A stretch of 64,000 nt of DNA, taken from assembly GCA_008973525.1 (NCBI GenBank), contig WACJ01000526.1:124001-188000 (forward strand), given 5' to 3'. Of this stretch, positions 29,811-42,744 are shown in pieces (the first letter of the stretch is position 1; each line of letters begins with the position of its first letter). Position numbers and translations under genes: made by a program. The notes under the pieces are model-generated. The model saw nothing but the letters and a program-made list of their open reading frames with translations. It did not search any database and had not been told where the DNA came from. The stretch comes from Stenopsyche tienmushanensis (taxonomy: Eukaryota; Arthropoda; Insecta; Trichoptera; Stenopsychidae).

Positions 29811-32675
29811 GGAATTTGGAAGATCGGAAATACTAATATTTCTTTTAATTCTATTTAAAAACGGACTATAAAAATAATACGCTGGCTTATTTTTACTTAC
29901 AACTCTATTTTTGAAGTCGATGGACACGATTTCCCAAAAACGAGAGCACCGATCTTATTGAAGTTTTGCATACTTCTTCTAGATAAAGTTGACTAGTGAT
30001 TGAATGAAGGTGTTTTTAATTTACTTTGATCACAAGCTATATTTCAAGACAAAACATGCTGTAGACTTCAACGAAAATTGAACTTTTATGCATACATCTG
30101 TGCCAATTTTTTTTTATCAATCAAAAAGATATTTTATAAATAAAATTATTTAAACAGCTGAAGGCACAATATTTCACGTGCGTTGTGTATAAATAAAATA
30201 ACTATGGGTTAAATAAATGCCATGTAATATTCATATTAAAAAAACGTCGTTTTAAAGGAAATATGTTTAGCGAAACTCAGTCGTAGACGTTGCATGCTCG
30301 GTTTCCATTTTTCACGCAAAAATCTATAAGCGAATTTATAGTTCTCTATTGGCATATAATATTATCAAAATCCTACAAAGACAAATTAGACTACATTATT
30401 TTCCGTTTTTTTTTTTTTGAGTGCGCCATTTTCTGAGTTTAATCGTACACATCTCTAGCACGTACAACAAATATAGGCTGTATTCATATACCAATTCAAG
30501 GTTGAAAACTTAGCAGTATCGACCTTTCCTTGAACGCTTTAGACATTACTCCGAGCTTAAGCCAAGCAAGGGTAACGTAAAAAAATGCTATTCCCGATTA
30601 GCCTTCCAAAAGAGCTATATATTTTTTAATTACCCTTAACCCTCATATTATGTTTAATTTTTGATACACTTACAAGTCGGGATGAACTAGGAAACTTTTG
30701 TTTCGGAAAGTGAAAATATTATGCTACTATCAAGAACATAATTTGTATAAAACGCCATGTTAGGCACACCCAGAAGTAATATCGTTTTCGCGAACCGGTT
30801 TCGCTACTAATTGCCTAGAGGCTGCCATACAGTGTACATATTACTTTATATTGTCCAAGAGCGATGATATCCAAAGATTCTTTATGAATTATACCGGAAA
30901 GTCGACCCTCAGACGTTTTAAAATATCATAAAAGTTTGGAAAGATGTTGGTATTCCGGTTGATTTATAAACGAAAGGAAAGTTGTACCCTTTTTCAGTAT
31001 TTGACTACCGCACACAGTTATTTTTTTTTAACTAAAACACTTTCAAATTATTAAAAAAATATATGACAGAGTCGCTCCCAACTCATAAATAAGGGTTAAA
31101 TATTAAAAAATTGATACTTTATATGAAACTTTTCATAACTAAAGGTTTTCAATTATTTAAAACCAGATCGAATAACAACGTCAGAAGCGTACAACCAGGA
31201 ATTGAGTACAACATTAAGATTGGCTATAGTAAACAGACAAGGGTGCTATTCTGAAGTAAGAAATCCTAAAGTCGAACCGTGAAAAGTGAAGTTTTTTGCT
31301 ATCATTCTGTATCTTCTAAAATCTTAGGAAAATATTATCCAATCCATTAATTAAAGAAAAATGATTTTTTTTACTCTCTTACGGGCTAGACGACCGCATT
31401 AAGTAGAAATTTTATTTACACTCAAAAGAACACAGAATAAAAGTGAAATTACCTCTTTATTGCGAATGCATTTCTAAACGTTTATTGCAAAAACAATTAT
31501 TCCATCGTACTTGTAAAAATCTATACTTATCGCAATTATTCAATGGAAAATTACAGTACTATATATGTGGGATCATCTCGACGCGTTAAACGCGTCAAGT
31601 CTAGAGTTACATCGCCACTTTCGCCGCGCTGCGTGCGTTGTTATCGCGTGCAACACTAGACAGAGCCCATTCGTATAATTTAACTGTGACTTTACTTTTT
31701 ATGCAAACGAATATCTTCATCTTAGAGTGACCTACATAATCGGATCCATTCCAAGAATTTAATGTTTATTTATTTATTTACGAAAACCCAACAGCTTTAC
31801 ATTTATAATTAGCCATGGATTGGAAATATTACAAAGCCAATTATAGGATTTCGCATGTAGAACATGTTATTTAACATAATCCGAATATTCCATAAAATTT
31901 ATGACGTAAAACAAAGAGAATACAAGCAATAAAATGTTTTCAATTTCAATTCAGGCATATTTAGCTTAAATTGGATATTTAAATTGATGCTTAAAAAAAC
32001 TCACCATAATTGAAATTACCCCACTGAAAGCAAAATTCTAGAAAGAAAATCCTAATAATTCTCAAAACCATGTTGTTACAATATATAATACATTTTTGTA
32101 TCGCTCAATTCTAAAATGGTATTTAAAAACATACTGAATATTCATTGGTTTCGAAGTATGATGTTTGGATGTAGACTAATTAAAGTAATTATTTTTTAGC
32201 GATATAGAACATGTTTGATGACTTTCACGAGAACATTTCTATGCAGGGGTAAATAAGGGATGATTAAGACGATTAAACCATTTACATATACGTGTAATGG
32301 TGTTTAAAATTCAATGAACAATGGCAAACAGCAACAGACTAAAAGGCTAGCAAATTCAAATTGCAGAACTTTGCACTTATCACAATAAATTCAATTCAAT
32401 ACGATGCAAAAACTTCATAAAAGTTGATTGGTTGACAATCAATTTTAATGCACTTTTGATGTACGAAAATTCCGAAGTAAATATTAACGACAGTGTACCT
32501 CCATATTAAAAACAGATCTCTCTGCTCTGCAACTTCGAAGACAGACCTAAAAGCGGAGCCATACCGGTCAGACGACAGTGAAAATAGGTTTTGTTGGAAT
32601 CAATTGTCAATTTATTGTAAGAAATAATGCATAACTTTAAATAATAATTTAATAATCTACACTATCTATCTAAAC
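29811..32675. other. No gene recognised
   Basis: Almost 3 kb of AT-rich DNA. The only local oddities are a GC-rich palindrome GACGCGTT-A-AACGCGTC at about 31579-31595 and a CpG-rich 60 bp after it. No coding or repeat partner was found. Confidence 0.4.
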
Positions 32676-33420
32676 CAGTGTTCGCCAATCGGTGGTATGT
32701 GCCGCAGAGATTTTCCACCGAGCCGAAACAATATACCAAATTTAAAGAAATTTGCAAGCAAAAATATTAAATCATAACATATCCTTTTCCATGCAGAAGT
32801 GAGGTGGCTATGGAGTGAAAAATTTATTACGTCGTTTTGAATTAAGGGAAGAAGCGAAACATTCTATGAGAGAGAAGGACTTTTTTTGGACGAAGAATGA
32901 ACGAGTAAACTCGCATATATGGTGGACATATTTATTCTACTTAATGACCTTAACCTTTCCCTCCAGGGGTTTTGTACAAATATTTTTCAACTGCGAAATA
33001 AGGTCGATGCATTTTAAAAGAAGCTGATTCTTTGGGATTGTCGCGTATAACAGAATTTTTAATTGCTGCTGACTGACGTAGACAAGAAAAGTGTTTTAAA
33101 TATAATAAATCAACACTTGAAGACATTGGTACTAAGCTTTAATCACTTATCCCGAAAATGAGGATCCTCGTAAAGGAAATCTTTGGAATAATAATCCCTT
33201 CATGGAGGACGTCATTTCATGAGCTCTTATGAGTAAAGAAAAATAACAATGAATAAAGTTGTTTTCGGATGCTACTCTGATATCCAGACACAAAACATTA
33301 ACATTGCCTCGGTTTTGGATATCAGTAAAAGATGAATATGCATATTCAACCTTTTGCACTCCAGCCACATTTTCTGGAAACCAATAAAGACAAAACAAAG
33401 AAATGCGTATTTCCATAACA
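32676..33420 (+). mobile_element. hAT remnant of the ZBED5-like (Charlie) type
   Basis: CAGTGTTCGCCAATCGGTGG at 32676 is an hAT left end. It is followed, after about 120 bp, by decayed transposase sequence. A right end was not located; the coding similarity fades by about 33410. Confidence 0.65.
32792..33410 (+). pseudogene. hAT (ZBED5/SCAND3-like) transposase remnant
   Basis: Reading across frames gives LFHAEVRWL, then LLRRFELREEAKHSMREKDF, then LTFPSRGFVQ/LNLSLQGFCT with NIFQLRNKVDAF. These correspond to the TEVRWLSRG..L.R..ELREE......K and L..LN..LQG......L..K..AFK.K blocks of hAT proteins related to ZBED5. Several frame changes and stops are present, and the C-terminal dimerisation motif is only hinted at near 33390. 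Confidence 0.7.
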
Positions 33421-33524
33421 TGCTGTCGTATTACTTCGCATTTACCGATAACAAAAATTCATAGAATTTGTTTGTTTGCTGATGAAAGCGGCGCGCAAGC
33501 TAATGCCTGTTTTTGGCCAGAGTG

Positions 33525-33606
33525 TCTGGTTGACGGAGCTACCCGCAAGAATCCTTTAGGCCAGACAGTCTGGCCATAGGAATTCAAAGGGGTTTTTAAC
33601 CCTTAA
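33525..33606 (-). mobile_element. piggyBac-type terminus with subterminal palindrome
   Basis: In reverse complement from TTAA (33596-33599) the sequence reads CCCCTTTGAATTCCTATGGC and then the palindrome GGCCAGAC-A-GTCTGGCC (33559-33575). A second, degenerate GGCCAGAGTGTCTGG lies at 33525-33539. The layout matches 53584-53620. No partner end was found. Confidence 0.55.
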
Positions 33607-34028
33607 ACGCTATACGTTTATTAATGTTATTTTCAACTACCTATTCATACGAAAAAGCATTTTCGTCCATGTCTTCAATAAAATTGAAATAAAGGAATAG
33701 ACTGGATGTGAATGCAGCACTTCGTTTGTCATTTGAAGTATTTGAAGACTGAAAGAACTATAAAGATGGAGTTCCAAAAGAAATCCATTCCATATTTAAA
33801 TTTGCAAGAGTAAATCAGGAATGAATTATTACTAATTTAAAAATAATTTTGAAATACAATAATAAGTCACTAAAATATTCGCTCTAGCTCTTGCGATAAA
33901 AGAGGAAATCGGACGACGAGAAAACAATATAGTTTGCTAATCAATTTTTACTTGCGCCCATAAACATCTGCTCCCCCTTAAAGATCATTCAATTTTTCAT
34001 CGAGAAAGTCACAAAAACCTCATTCGGT
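33607..34028. other. No gene recognised
   Basis: AT-rich sequence with no recognisable feature. Confidence 0.4.
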
Positions 34029-34142
34029 TCGTTCACTTGGATAGCTCACTGGCTGAGCGTTCACAAATATAGAACAGAGACCAGATCTTTTCAATTTCGA
34101 GCGGACGTGGATGCGAAATTAAAACAGGTGAAATGGATATTC
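34029..34142 (+). repeat. tRNA-derived SINE-like repeat, divergent copy
   Basis: 'gttcacttggatagctcact' and TGGCTGAGCGTTC give a better A-box match than the other copies. 'cttttcaatttcgagcgg' lies at B-box distance, followed by the shared 'atggatatt' body end. Identity to 20421-20588 is only about 65%. Confidence 0.5.
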
Positions 34143-37100
34143 CACACACTGAGGTATGGTGAAGGGATGAATCAGAATGCCAACATTTCATTTGGCGAAA
34201 TTTTCAGCCAACAGTAGAGGAATTGCTTTATACTCGCTGCATAAAAGTAAGTGCTTTTAACTGACTATTGTGTCGCAGAAAGAACAATCACTTAGATACA
34301 ATAAAGTCCCCATTATGGTATCGTATTAATCAGGTACTAAGCTCATAGTGCGCGAGTACTATGTTGAAATAATAAATATCCTCATTTTTACAATAAGATC
34401 TTCATACTAATAAATGATTTCTCTCTCGAAAGCTTTCTCTTTGTTTCCAGAAAACTCAACACATAATTTAATAACGGAGAGCGGATTTAGACACTTATGA
34501 TTTACTAAAAATTACTCGGGACGAGATAAATTTCAGAATAGTTTTCGTGTTAATAAAACGTTAATAATATGAGAAAAAACTATTAAATGTTAAATAAATT
34601 CTGCTCACGCTATTTTTATTGCTGCGGACCTGCCCATTTAACCACTTAAGCGCCAGCGACTTACCATATGTATTTGATACACCATATAAAATTCTAAAAA
34701 AATCTGTACCTAATATCTATCATATTTCATACCGATATTCCCATTATTAGAATCGAGTTGTAGTAATTACATCATGGTCGAGGAAAGGTTAAGGGATTTC
34801 AGAAGTATGGAGTAAATAAGAGATCAAAATTGACATTTTATAAAAAGGTTGAAAATCGCACATTCAGATTATTTTTAGTCAAAATCCGCTGGATTTTACG
34901 AGAAGGGCATAAGTGATTTAAAAAAAAGGTGATTTATAACGGTGAAAATTATTAATGTATAAGAAAAGTTCAATGGATTTTATGAAATATTATTTTAAAT
35001 TATGAATATTCTACATATTACATATTAATATTCTTTACCTCTTGATAAATTTTAAGTGCTGTTTTAACATTGGAATCGATGCCTATTAGCATCAACAAAA
35101 TATGCTTTTTAATCCATTTGATTTGACAGTAGCAATGTATCATAGAAATGTTAGTAGCACTTCTGGCAGGATCATATTTAGCAAAATTAATTTAAAATCT
35201 TAAAAATAATATATGGGCATAATCTTTCTAGTCATTACTGCTAAAAATATGTGAAATTTAATATTTTCTAAGGAAATAATAATCGCTGTGGAATGCATAA
35301 TATGAAACATTCCTTTCTTGAGCGAGATTTTTCCATTGCAAAATTCATAATCCTCACATTTTTAACAGGAAAGATATCCTCGCAGTTGCAAACGTCTGTA
35401 AAACAGTTCATTTACCTATATGCCGATAAACATATTCATCGAGAAACGAATTTAATAAATTAATTCCAAGAGAAACTGCAGAGAAATGCAGAAGTCACTG
35501 CGACAAACGTCGAGAATGATCCTTAAAAAGAAACTAGTCCGTATCCTTTAGACGTCGGTCATCAACTCTCTTTTGATTGATTAATAAATATGTACATACA
35601 ATACATCAATACATAAAATTTTGCATACTTTTACACGGACATAAATGCCAATAACGATATTCAAATCAAACGATAAAACAGAATTTACTTTTACCGATAT
35701 AAATCTTCAATTGACGAAAATATTCATAGTAAACGAATGTCCGAAGTGTGACGTCAATAACGACAAGAATATATGAATAAAAGACAAGAATTCTTCATGT
35801 TCAATCACAACTGCATGTTTTAATGCAAGCCTTTCGAACAATCGTATAAATTATCATTCTGCGAGGACATTTGAATTTCATCGAGCCAAGAGAATTTTTG
35901 TTGGAGATTTAAATGTCGGGACTGAAAACGTGCCACATTTCAATGCTTACGTCCTTTGCTGAAGCAGTTTTTGCTACATATATTCACAAAGAGCATATTA
36001 AAAGCCACAAAAATAAGCTGCAACTCCGCTTGAATGAATGTACGCTTTCGAAGCATGGTTTTACATCACTCAAGGATCGACAACTTTGTTGTATGTCAAA
36101 AATGCAGAGTTGCATTTCAACCTAAAAAATGTCATACGTAAATTCAAGTATTTTTTTACAAAACAAAAAAAAGTTGTTGATGCAAATCCTTTTCAGTAGA
36201 CCGACTATAAAAAAATATGCAGATGTTGGTCAAGAAAATGGAAAAGCTCGTAAATCGAATTTCATACAAAAGACATAAAATGAATATTTAATTTTAACGT
36301 TAATAGTTTTAATTTTACATTTCTAATTTACTATATAATATATTTATAACAATTATTCTGACTAACTGATATTCATTGATGACTCCCTATATTTTCCACT
36401 TATTTCAACAATGTTTTTCTAATAAAAATGTACAGATTTATTTTCCTTATAACAGGCTTGCTAAATAATGCATTCGTAGATCTATCGGTGTCAGGATGCA
36501 TATTTTCGAAATTATGACTTCCACCATATTTGGCTAAAAGCTGCAGTCATATCATTTAACACTAACTACCAGTTCTTTTGAACCTGTATTTTTTTGTATA
36601 ACTTTTTCTTCGAGCTCAATGAGTCTTGATTTGTGAGTTCCTAGTCATCAATTTTGAAAATTTGAATCAATTCATATCATCGCCAACATTCACAGTTTTG
36701 AACATGTTCTATTAACTCTTTTTTATTAATAATTATTAATATACCGTTTTAAGTGTGTTCTGTGTGCTTCTGAGATATTTTAATACATGAAAGATGTAGT
36801 TTTCCAAAAAAAAAATCTCATTGATTTTTACCTATTCTTGCAATTGTTCGGGCAAAAGCGATAGAATGAAATTTTAAAAACTGTCTTTTTATATCATTTT
36901 ATTCTGATTAAGACTATTAACATTCATCTTGTTTAAGGCGCACGAAGAAAATATTCGAGAAAATTAAAAAAAAAAGGAAAATTTTAACGTATCTTTTTTG
37001 TTGGTCGTAAATCGGAAAATGACTATAGTTCGAATAGGTATAAACAATGTTTAATAATCGTCAATGAAGATCATTTACTGAAATCTGGGATATTAAAAGA

Positions 37101-37799
37101 ATTATTCATTATGAAGTGTAGAAAAGTAAAATGAAGACATATTAAATGTGACAGTGATTTTATACAACTAGGGTAGCACGACAACGCCCGTCTGTGTATC
37201 TAGACTGGAAAGTTTTATTAGACCCTATCTCCAATATACAACAGCCATAGTTTCTTTAAATTACCATTTATTCAAGTAGATGGAACATTTTTTGAAAAAA
37301 AACCTCAATCATACTAGCAACTTATTAGCATTCCAAGGCATTGTTAACTCAAAATTGGAACCATTAAAAAATGGGCATTTTATAATTTGCGTGAAAGGTG
37401 AAAGAAATTGCAAAATACATAATTAAAATTCTCACTAAAATTTGGTTTTAGAGAAAACGATAACACTACCGAGAACCTAATAACGGTGAATAGTTGAGCT
37501 GCAAAAATTATGGTATACTAAAGTCAATTTCATAATTAAAAATATACAGATGTCGCTAAATAGATCTCATCAATATTTGCATTCTTTTCAAATAAAAAAA
37601 ACTTCCAGTCTACCGTTTATGAACCGCCGCATAAAACAGTAAGATGTGGCTAATTGATCAGCGATGTCCACCTTAACCATATTTTTGGTGTAATCTGGAA
37701 TCATCTATTGAAAATTATTGAAAAGGTGCACAACTATTCTTCTAGCTCTAGTCTGTTCAATCCCTAAGTAGTGAAGCTTTCATAATATGGTAGAAATGC
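34143..37799. other. No gene recognised
   Basis: The longest empty stretch of the window: 3.6 kb of AT-rich DNA with A- and T-runs. TTAACCACTTAAGCGCCAGCG at about 34638 resembles a piggyBac-type end but is unpaired. The 70-codon frame at 35913-36125 contains a scattered Cys/His pattern I cannot assign. Confidence 0.4.
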
Positions 37800-38148
37800 G
37801 GAAATATTAGGGTAGTGTATTCACCATTTTGCATCAACATTTGTCTATGAGAAAACTCGGATCGAAATGGGTACCACATTTGCTCAGAGTCGATCAAAAA
37901 CCACAATACGTCGAAAATAGTTGTTTGGAGCAGTTTAAGCACAATAAAAAGGATTTTTTCATGCATGTGACAATGGATGAAACATATATAGTCAAATCGA
38001 CATTCAGCCGAGTGGAAAACAACCTGCAAAGCTGCCCAAAGCGACCAAAAACGCACAAGTTGGCTGGTAAAGTTTTCGATTCTTTTGAGAAAGGAAGAAC
38101 CATCAATAGCGATAACTCGCTAAGAAATTTTGGGTGACACACTGTACT
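37800..38148 (+). pseudogene. mariner transposase fragment
   Basis: The 102-codon frame at 37829-38137 contains MRKLGSKWVPHLLRVDQK (about residues 7-24), CLEQFKHNKKDFFMHVTMDE (about 32-51) and PKRPKTHKLAGKVF. These are the mariner blocks KL.ARWVPRLLT.DQK, L..F..N...F...V..DETWI, and K..KTQ.SAGKVM. The first catalytic Asp (MDET) is present. The rest of the catalytic domain is missing. Confidence 0.85.
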
Positions 38149-38389
38149 TTGGAACTGGTTTACAATATCTGCAAATACATTATTTTGTTTGATTTACAAT
38201 ATCTGCAAATAGATTATTAGAAAGTATTTTGGATCGAGTTTTTGTTGACTTGATGTCAAAATTTGATAACCTGAAAAAAATTCTTGGAGAATGAATAAGA
38301 ATGTCGCCAGGAACAGGAAATATGAAAAATCAACGTATATAACGTTGTGGATAAGGTTCAAAAACTTGACTATCTCAATGCATTGACCT

Positions 38390-38535
38390 GAACGGTTATT
38401 AATGGTATTATTTTTTAAACCAAAATTTTAAAAAATACCTTAAATGTCTCTCTGAAACATGGAAATAAGAATTAAACTGATATCTCCTATACTTTTTGTT
38501 TTATTCATTTTTAAAATAAAGTAGTTTCCCTGCCG
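38390..38535 (+). mobile_element. Truncated copy of the 11490-12149 element
   Basis: 'tctctctgaaacatggaaataagaattaaac' (31 bases in the window, shown here by its ends tctctctgaa and gaattaaac) and 'aaagtagtttccctgccg' match the reverse complement of the left end of 11490-12149. The outermost bases (CACCCTG equivalent) are lost. Confidence 0.6.
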
Positions 38536-40504
38536 TTCGCTTTAACGATATTTCAGATTAAATAGTTAAATATGTAAAATGAACACAGAAAATAAAATCA
38601 CATGTATGACGATGAATGAATCCTTAGTCAAAAATAGCACAAAACTACGTACACTTGCATAAATTTAATAGCAATCCGGTAATCGCCACAACAATTGATT
38701 CGCACACTGTTACTGGACTGCGCAAATACAATACTAAAACTAAGCCCAAAGCTATCAGTGAACGCTGAAATAGAGCTCTGCCGTCATAAATTGTGCCTTG
38801 CTCTAATCTACTCTCGGTTTCTAGTTAATAATTATATAAATCAGACCCCAGAGTTACTAAACTATGACCACGTAGGGATCGTTGGTCAAAATTTTCAGCC
38901 AAAAGTTTGCAACACTCTAAGAGAGCTTATAGGTTAATGTACGATTTACTGCTTAACAACGGAACTCGAACTTTGCTGCGTAACGCATTTCAACAACAAC
39001 TACTCCACATAAATTCTTTTGATCATCCCCAAATGCTGATTGATGATGACATGCGCCATAATCGAGACCGGAGACGTGTGCCAAGAAAAAATATACGAGT
39101 TATGAAGATTCAAACACGTCTCTAATGGCAAACACGCCATTTAAATATTTGCAATATTCATAGAGAAATCAACAAATACAGTGAAGTATTTGAAATTCGG
39201 ATTAACTCGACGCTCAATCGGTAGTACTTCAACAGTTGGATACGCACATTTTTAAGCTTCGATTACAATTGGATAACATAGAATCAAATAATGTAAAAAA
39301 CAAGGATAAATATCAAACCAACCCGTTGCTGTCAGAATTTGTAGCTTATGATAATACTTTGTAATCCATTGTTAAAAAAATGAATAAGTACCAAATCATC
39401 ATCACTTTTCGGATATTTATTAGTCTCTTCCACTTTAATATCTTCCAACATACGTTCAACGAAATCAAGCTAAAATCAAATAGTTTGTGCAGGATGCAAT
39501 CGAAGGATAATCCAATAGAATAATGATCTGAAGCAAGTCTTCATGTTAGCACACGAGTTTTATTGATTAATGTGTTTCTAGATTTAAATTTAATACAAAA
39601 TTTGCGGAGGAAGGTAAGAAAGCTATAACACATCATTTAATAAGTTCGTTGAATTTACTTCCCTTCAATTTTTTTCTTCTTCGTTTGGTGTCACTTTTTC
39701 GCTATTTTGAAAAAAAAAATATCCTACGGACGTGAGCGCTGTGTTAGTTATAATAACAATAAATCGAAATTAGTATGGAAATCGAAACTCTTAAAATGTA
39801 GTCAATACTTGGTTAAATCAATCCTAGACATTTATTTTTACATGTTAATAAATGCTACATATTCAAAAGACAGTAGTGTTTTACCCAAAATTTATGGTGT
39901 AGGAGTTTATAGCGACGATTCATAGATTCATTCCTAAATTTCAAACTTGACCTAAATTCGATTTCTGGAATTGTTCCAGAATTCGAAAAATTAAACGTCC
40001 TCGATTCGGCATAGTATAATATGTATACATTCTCAATACATGTACACGTTTAAATGTTCCAAAATTTAAAAACCGCTTCTAGCGCGCTATTATGGAATCA
40101 CGCCAATTGTGCTTCAAATATAAATGATGCGCATCACAAGGAAAATATATCATCCCACTCGAAGAATGATCGACTGTGTCATCAGTTATAAATACACTTC
40201 TAATCTAAAATTGAAAACAAAACCGTCAAGTGGATTGATTGAGTTCATAGCGTGAGTAAATTTGAAAAAATCACAATATTTTAATTGTAAAAAGTGATGG
40301 GAGATCCAAGAAAAACTCGGTCATTCCATATATTCATTACCGTTCATAAGTTTAGCCTTTACATGGCGAATATTTTCTCAGTTTAAAAATCCACAAACGC
40401 AAAATGATCATTAAACAATGGTATTATTGAAGATGTACATTTATTTTGCATTAGTTAAAATGGTTGGTTAAGTAGCAAAATGCTCGTTAGCTTAACAATT
40501 ACTA
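38536..40504. other. No gene recognised
   Basis: AT-rich; overlapping frames at 38695-39125 show no domain that I recognise. Confidence 0.35.
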
Positions 40505-41293
40505 TTAACACATTACCATCGGGCGAGCGCTCAAGGCCGCTGCTACGTACGGCGGGCATAAACAAGAGCATTTTGCGTAAAAACTATTTTTTACAAAAAT
40601 CGATATATCTCTTAAAGTATTGCATATTTTCTAATGAAATTTTAAATAATCACTTACCAAATAGTGCTTCTTCATTTAGTAAACTTTTTAAGACAAATTA
40701 TAATGTTTAAAGTCGTATTTACTTATTCACTCACAAGATATAAATATATATTTATAAAAGTTATACAGAAATAATTAACTACGTAAATATTCGTAAAACG
40801 TCTTCTAATATCTAGGTATTGTATGATAATTATGAAAACATTGGCCTCGATGTGAAGGAATTTCACAAAATTTACACATTAGTAGTCAATGATTTTTTTT
40901 ATGAACACACGACATTGTCTTTGGGGATTCTTTTTTTTTACCGTTTTTTACCGTCATTATTTTTATGGCTTGATTTTGTTTCATTTCCATTAACAATCGT
41001 TTGGGGGATCTCTTTTACATATTTTGGGTGATAATTTCGACTGGTCCTGGTTCTGGTTCATCCAATACGGTATCAACTGTGGCGCGAATGAAACTCCAAC
41101 ACTTCGCGATGCTTAATAAAAATTGTTTGTAACTTAGTTTGTTATTTAAATTTAACTTTTTTTAAACTATAAAAGAATTTAAAAAAACACAGTTCAACAA
41201 ATACAACACCACTCCTTTTGTTCATTTTTTTTCTATGCGTATTAGACTATAGTACGATAAGTATTGGTCAGCGAGATCAACACCTTTACTCTA

Positions 41294-42224
41294 TTAAGGC
41301 GTCTTCTCACTTTAGGCGCCTCAAAAATAGGCTATTTTCGAGATTTTTTTTCGAGGATTTTCGCTAAAAATTATGGATTAAAATGGATCTTATGTAATAA
41401 ACACATCTTTTAAGTATATTAAAAAAAAATATTTTTATATTTTTGAACAATTATTATAATAAAACAGTAGCATCGAAAAACTCGTGTAGAAATGTTATGC
41501 TCGTGGCTTGTTGATGGTATCTCCGTGATGGGTCATTTGAAACAAAAAAATAAAACTGTTTTAGATTCAGTATATCAGTGGCTATAGCGCATATCATCAG
41601 ATTTTTGATATTCGCGAAAATAACAAAATGGCGCACGTTTTTCGAAAAAGTAAAAAAAAACGCGGTTTTTTTTGCAGTTTTTTGTAAAAAAAAAATTACT
41701 TAAAATCAAAATTTCAAAAATCTGATAATATGTACTATAGCCATAAGTATGAAGAATATGTCATTCAAATTTCATGACAATCGGCCGGATAGTTTCCGAA
41801 ATTTCATCAACAAGCCACCGAAAAACCTTGTTTTGAGATAAACGCGTTTAAAGTTTTGGTTGCAGAAAAATTGCCCAGACACAGCTGTTGAAACACTCGT
41901 TGTTATTTTGGGTATTTCCTCCGAAGATCTTCATAAATCGGTTTCAAAACCTCGTGAACATCCTCAGCTAGAGCAGGAGGATGTTTAAAAGTTTCAATCT
42001 GATTGTTTTTCACCACTTTCTTGTACTTGCACCATGAGTCTGAACAATACGTATGCAGCCGGGTGCTCTCAGGTAGTCACCTAACGGTCGCCCATAAATG
42101 TAGTTAGACTCATCCGATCTTTATGAAATTTCGATATAACATTTTTGAAGATATGTACTTTCAAAATTTAAAAAAAAAAAAAAAAACGATTTTTTTAAAT
42201 TTGTAAAGTGAGAAGACGCCTTAA
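41294..42224 (-). mobile_element. Mutator-like element nested in the piggyBac-type element
   Basis: TTAAGGCGTCTTCTCACTTT on the left and its exact reverse complement on the right (21 bp, 41294-41314 and 42204-42224) bound a 931-bp element. Minus-strand coding remnants belong to a Mutator-like transposase. The TTA/TAA or TTAA flank does not fit the 9-bp duplication typical of Mutator elements, so the end structure deserves attention. Confidence 0.75.
41850..42075 (-). pseudogene. Mutator-like transposase fragment
   Basis: The minus strand from about 42040 reads HTYCSDSWCKYKKVVKNN, then FKHPPALAEDVHEVLKPIYE, then after a frameshift NNNECFNSCVWAIF. This order (CPDSWCK..., HPPAL...V...L.PIYEDLS, TQNNNESFN..VW) is that of the insect proteins annotated with a 'Mutator-like transposase' domain. 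The LxRCLGG part is deleted. A relative is at 52744-53028. Confidence 0.7.
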
Positions 42225-42744
42225 ATGGTTATTTAATTAGTAGAAAAGCAATAGTATTCCTTCTAGAACATTTGTTTCATTCCACAGTTTAAAAAAAATA
42301 CTAAAATCATTACTGAATATTTTTAAAAGTACCTGTAAAGAAATGTCCACACTTATGGACACTGGACCAGAAGGGGTTAATGACTGACTTAAATAAACAA
42401 AAAATTGTCTCTCTGACATATTTTTGAAGTGTTTAAATCTTGTTGAAATTTTTTATTTCATTAGAGCAGTCGTCTGATGTCAGCCACATGAGATTATTTA
42501 TACGTAATTTTAAACTCAGACTAAAAGCGTATATCATACTTATATTTTAATTTTTTGTTGAAGTAAATATAGTTTGAACCTCTTTAAAGCGTTAGACATT
42601 CAATGTTCATACAAAAATATCTGGTATCTATACCTTTTCTGCCGTCAAAGTGGAATCAACGCAAAAGGTATAAATACCTCTCCCGCCGGTAACCACCAGC
42701 CGGCGCAACGGGTATAAATACCCTTCCCGATGGAGATGTGTTAA

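Larger units (their letters stand above)
40505..42744 (+). mobile_element. piggyBac-type element, non-autonomous, 2.24 kb
   Basis: The ends read TTAACACATTACCATCGGG (40505) and, in reverse complement, TTAACACATCTCCATCGGG (42744 downward), 17 of 19 identical. Subterminal features include GAGCGCTC (40525-40532) and two copies of GGTATAAATACC at about 42668 and 42710. No piggyBac transposase is readable. A second transposon is nested at 41294-42224. Confidence 0.75.

Noticed and set aside
37757..38142. Two minus-strand frames (99 and 82 codons) over the mariner fragment
   Set aside because: The plus strand is clearly mariner; these are antisense shadows.
40819..41031. 70-codon hydrophobic frame that could suggest a membrane protein
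   Set aside because: Hydrophobicity is explained by T-runs (Phe/Leu codons) inside a non-autonomous transposon.
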